From positions 248,001 to 312,000 of the forward strand of contig NZ_JBHUIB010000001.1 of assembly GCF_042682785.1 (NCBI RefSeq): a DNA stretch of 64,000 bases, read 5' to 3'. A program made the translations under genes and the position numbers. This document shows positions 62,734-64,000 of this stretch, piece after piece (the stretch's first letter is position 1; the number at the start of each line of letters is the position of its first letter). The DNA comes from Thalassotalea_F euphylliae. Its GTDB lineage: Bacteria; Pseudomonadota; Gammaproteobacteria; Enterobacterales; Alteromonadaceae. The notes below the pieces were generated by a model, which was given only the letters and a program-made list of their open reading frames with translations, did no database searches and was not told where the DNA came from.

Positions 62734-62761
62734 AGCCCGCGACCTTTTCGGGTCACGGGCT
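62734..62761 (-). terminator. thr operon attenuator terminator
   Basis: AGCCCGCGACC and GGTCACGGGCT pair with one mismatch around a short loop and are followed on the minus strand by CTTTTTCATTTTT. It lies between the thrL leader and thrA, where a leader-peptide-controlled terminator is expected. Confidence 0.88.
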
Positions 62762-62792
62762 TGGTAAATTCTTGTTTTTTTTACGCGTCAGC

Positions 62793-62861
62793 CTATGACC
62801 ACCATCCGTTGAGAATGGTAGTGGTAATAATGATAATGGTGTGGCTATTTACTGTACGCAT
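62793..62861 (-). CDS. thrL: thr operon leader peptide
   Basis: A 22-codon ORF starting MRTVNSHTIIII and continuing TTTILNGWWS. It has five Thr and five Ile codons, ten of them in a nearly unbroken run, followed by two Trp codons and a TAG. Ribosome stalling at Thr or Ile codons when those tRNAs are uncharged would prevent the terminator at 62734-62761 from forming. The Thr-Ile logic matches E. coli thrL, although the sequence is different. Confidence 0.85.
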   Translation of the reverse strand: MRTVNSHTIIIITTTILNGWWS

Positions 62862-62971
62862 GGGTTTAAAATGCCATTGCAAAATTAGAATGTCAACTCT
62901 AATTTTGAGAAAAGATAGTGATTAGTTATTCGTTTTTTGTGAATTATTCGTCAGATAGTTATGAGTATCTA

Positions 62972-63922
62972 TTAGGAGCACTTAGTTAGCTGTTGGGCGA
63001 CGCAAATTTGGTTACGTCCCATCGACTTGGCCCTATACAGCTCATTATCAGCACTTGATATGACTTGTTCATAACGCTGATGTTCATCCGATAGCTCTGC
63101 AACCCCTAAACTGATAGAAACCTGTATGCGATCGCCCTCAAAGACAAACTCTTGCTCAGCTACTTTCTTTCGAACGCGTTCTGCCACCTCTGCGGCACCT
63201 GGCAAACGTGTTTCAGGCAGAATAATAGCGAATTCTTCACCACCATAGCGACCAAAGATATCGGCGTCTCGCAACAGACTTTTAATACAAGCTGCGGTTT
63301 GTTCTAACACCATATCGCCGCATTGATGTCCGTATGTATCATTCAATCGTTTAAAGTGGTCTAAATCAAACAAGATAAGACTCATGGCCGTTTTATAGCG
63401 CTCGCATCGACAGAATTCACGACTGAGACTTTCTTCCCAAAAACGGCGATTATAGATCTGTGTCAAACCATCAATTCGACTAGCTCTCTCAAGTTCATCC
63501 ATTGCTTCTTTGAGCCTTGACTGGTAATGACAAACATCAGTCACATCTTCAATCAATAGACAAATACCGGCGAGTGTTCCTTCCTGTAAATAAGGTAAGA
63601 AAGAGCAATTTTGCGCCATCAATTTATTTTCTGTCGTAATTGGACGTGTGTGCGGCAACTCAAATAAGTGGTGACGTTGCTCCCAAGAACTGTAGGTAGG
63701 TGTGCCAAGTTGAACGACACTGGCGACTTTTCGCTCAAACCATTTCTTAGGTAATTCGGGAAACACGTCAAAGATGGATTCACCTTTAAAATCGTCTAAG
63801 TTTTTATTCGCGTGTAATGCGAGAAACCTGTTCCAACTAAGCACCTTGAGTGACAAGTCTAAAATCAGAATACCGGAATTCAAGGAGTCCGTAATTTGAG
63901 TAAGTTCTACATCAGCGTTCAT
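62972..63922 (-). CDS. PAS-GGDEF diguanylate cyclase
   Basis: A 316-residue cytoplasmic protein. A PAS-like sensor domain (~1-130) contains GILILDLSLKVLSWNRFLALHANKN. A linker helix leads to the GGDEF domain, with signature RYGGEEFAIILPE at residues 225-237. An inhibitory RxxD site (RDAD, residues 218-221) lies five residues before GGEEF, so product inhibition is expected. It synthesises c-di-GMP; the PilZ protein at 32096 is a possible receiver. Its start overlaps the stop of the upstream gene (TAATG). Confidence 0.92.
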   Translation of the reverse strand: MNADVELTQITDSLNSGILILDLSLKVLSWNRFLALHANKNLDDFKGESIFDVFPELPKKWFERKVASVVQLGTPTYSSWEQRHHLFELPHTRPITTENKLMAQNCSFLPYLQEGTLAGICLLIEDVTDVCHYQSRLKEAMDELERASRIDGLTQIYNRRFWEESLSREFCRCERYKTAMSLILFDLDHFKRLNDTYGHQCGDMVLEQTAACIKSLLRDADIFGRYGGEEFAIILPETRLPGAAEVAERVRKKVAEQEFVFEGDRIQVSISLGVAELSDEHQRYEQVISSADNELYRAKSMGRNQICVAQQLTKCS

Positions 63923-64000
63923 TAGAACGACTCCAAAATCCTATCGATAACCGCTTTTATATTTTCTATGGCTTCAGCAGGAATCAGGAGCACCATTTCG
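63922..64000 (-). CDS. 3' end of an unidentified gene coupled to the diguanylate cyclase
   Basis: The last 25 codons of a minus-strand gene entering from beyond the right edge: the visible end is ...MVLLIPAEAIENIKAVIDRILESF and a TAA. The stop overlaps the cyclase ATG by one base, so translation is coupled and the two products likely work together, for example as sensor or regulator plus cyclase. The fragment is too short to identify. Confidence 0.6.
   Translation of the reverse strand, partial: EMVLLIPAEAIENIKAVIDRILESF

Noticed and set aside
1..64000. CRISPR arrays, transposases, integrases, phage genes, tRNA or rRNA genes.
   Set aside because: I looked for direct-repeat arrays, DDE or tyrosine-recombinase motifs and tRNA-like cloverleaf ends and saw none; the two-helix elements are too few and too divergent to be CRISPR repeats.

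Overview
The window reads as chromosomal DNA of a marine gammaproteobacterium of the Alteromonadales, most likely Colwelliaceae (Colwellia/Thalassotalea-like). This is inferred from the Na+-translocating NADH:quinone reductase operon, the gene orders bolA/yajG/ampG and rlmN-pilW-rodZ-ispG-hisS-yfgM-bamB-der, FabV as enoyl reductase, and the moderately AT-rich composition. No identity search was possible. I saw no tRNA, rRNA, CRISPR array, insertion sequence or prophage; nearly all of the sequence is core-like, with small accessory pockets.

Layout. 1-6.8 kb: the 3'-truncated dinB with a LexA-type box, a periplasmic binding protein, the NQR accessory genes nqrM and apbE, an exported M17 aminopeptidase, a flavodoxin-like oxidoreductase and an ATP-grasp protein. 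7-12.9 kb: nqrABCDEF on the minus strand. 13.2-17.5 kb: fabV and a TRAP transporter (dctQ-dctM-dctP). 17.7-27 kb: bolA, an AlkB-like dioxygenase, rlmG, then yajG, a cyclophilin and ampG on the plus strand, chrA, a zinc-peptidase-like protein and several small orphans, including 56- and 49-residue proteins. 27.3-30.6 kb: guaB and guaA. 30.7-34.3 kb: xseA, a PilZ protein and der. 34.4-42.9 kb: the bamB/yfgM/hisS/ispG/rodZ/pilW/rlmN block. 43-45.5 kb: ndk and maeA. 45.7-48.4 kb: iscX, a 41-residue CxxC membrane ORF and a 770-residue cysteine desulfurase/metallo-beta-lactamase/rhodanese fusion. 48.6-53.4 kb: small DUF genes, an SDR, acetyltransferases and a hydroxyacid dehydrogenase. 53.6-58 kb: an Ig-like lipoprotein, a PuuB-like oxidase and a second acetyltransferase. 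58-62.9 kb: thrABC with its attenuation leader. 63-64 kb: a diguanylate cyclase.

How it fits together. NQR supplies the sodium motive force. ApbE attaches FMN to NqrB and NqrC, and NqrM helps mature the NqrD/E metal centre, but these two genes have become separated from nqrF by three unrelated genes. guaB and guaA make GMP. thrABC makes threonine under a leader peptide rich in Thr and Ile codons. bamB, yfgM, rodZ and pilW build the envelope and pili. The desulfurase fusion joins three persulfide-handling domains in one chain.

The most interesting signals are: (1) a recurring two-helix extragenic element with a conserved internal loop and covarying stems, lying about 38-43 nt past the stop codons of guaB, guaA, ndk and, in decayed form, apbE; (2) the desulfurase/MBL/rhodanese fusion, with a micro-ORF and iscX beside it; (3) a 40-bp nested dyad before a 49-residue coiled-coil gene; (4) LacI-like and Fur-like sites before an orphan gene; (5) a PilW protein carrying a long acidic linker and a LysM domain.
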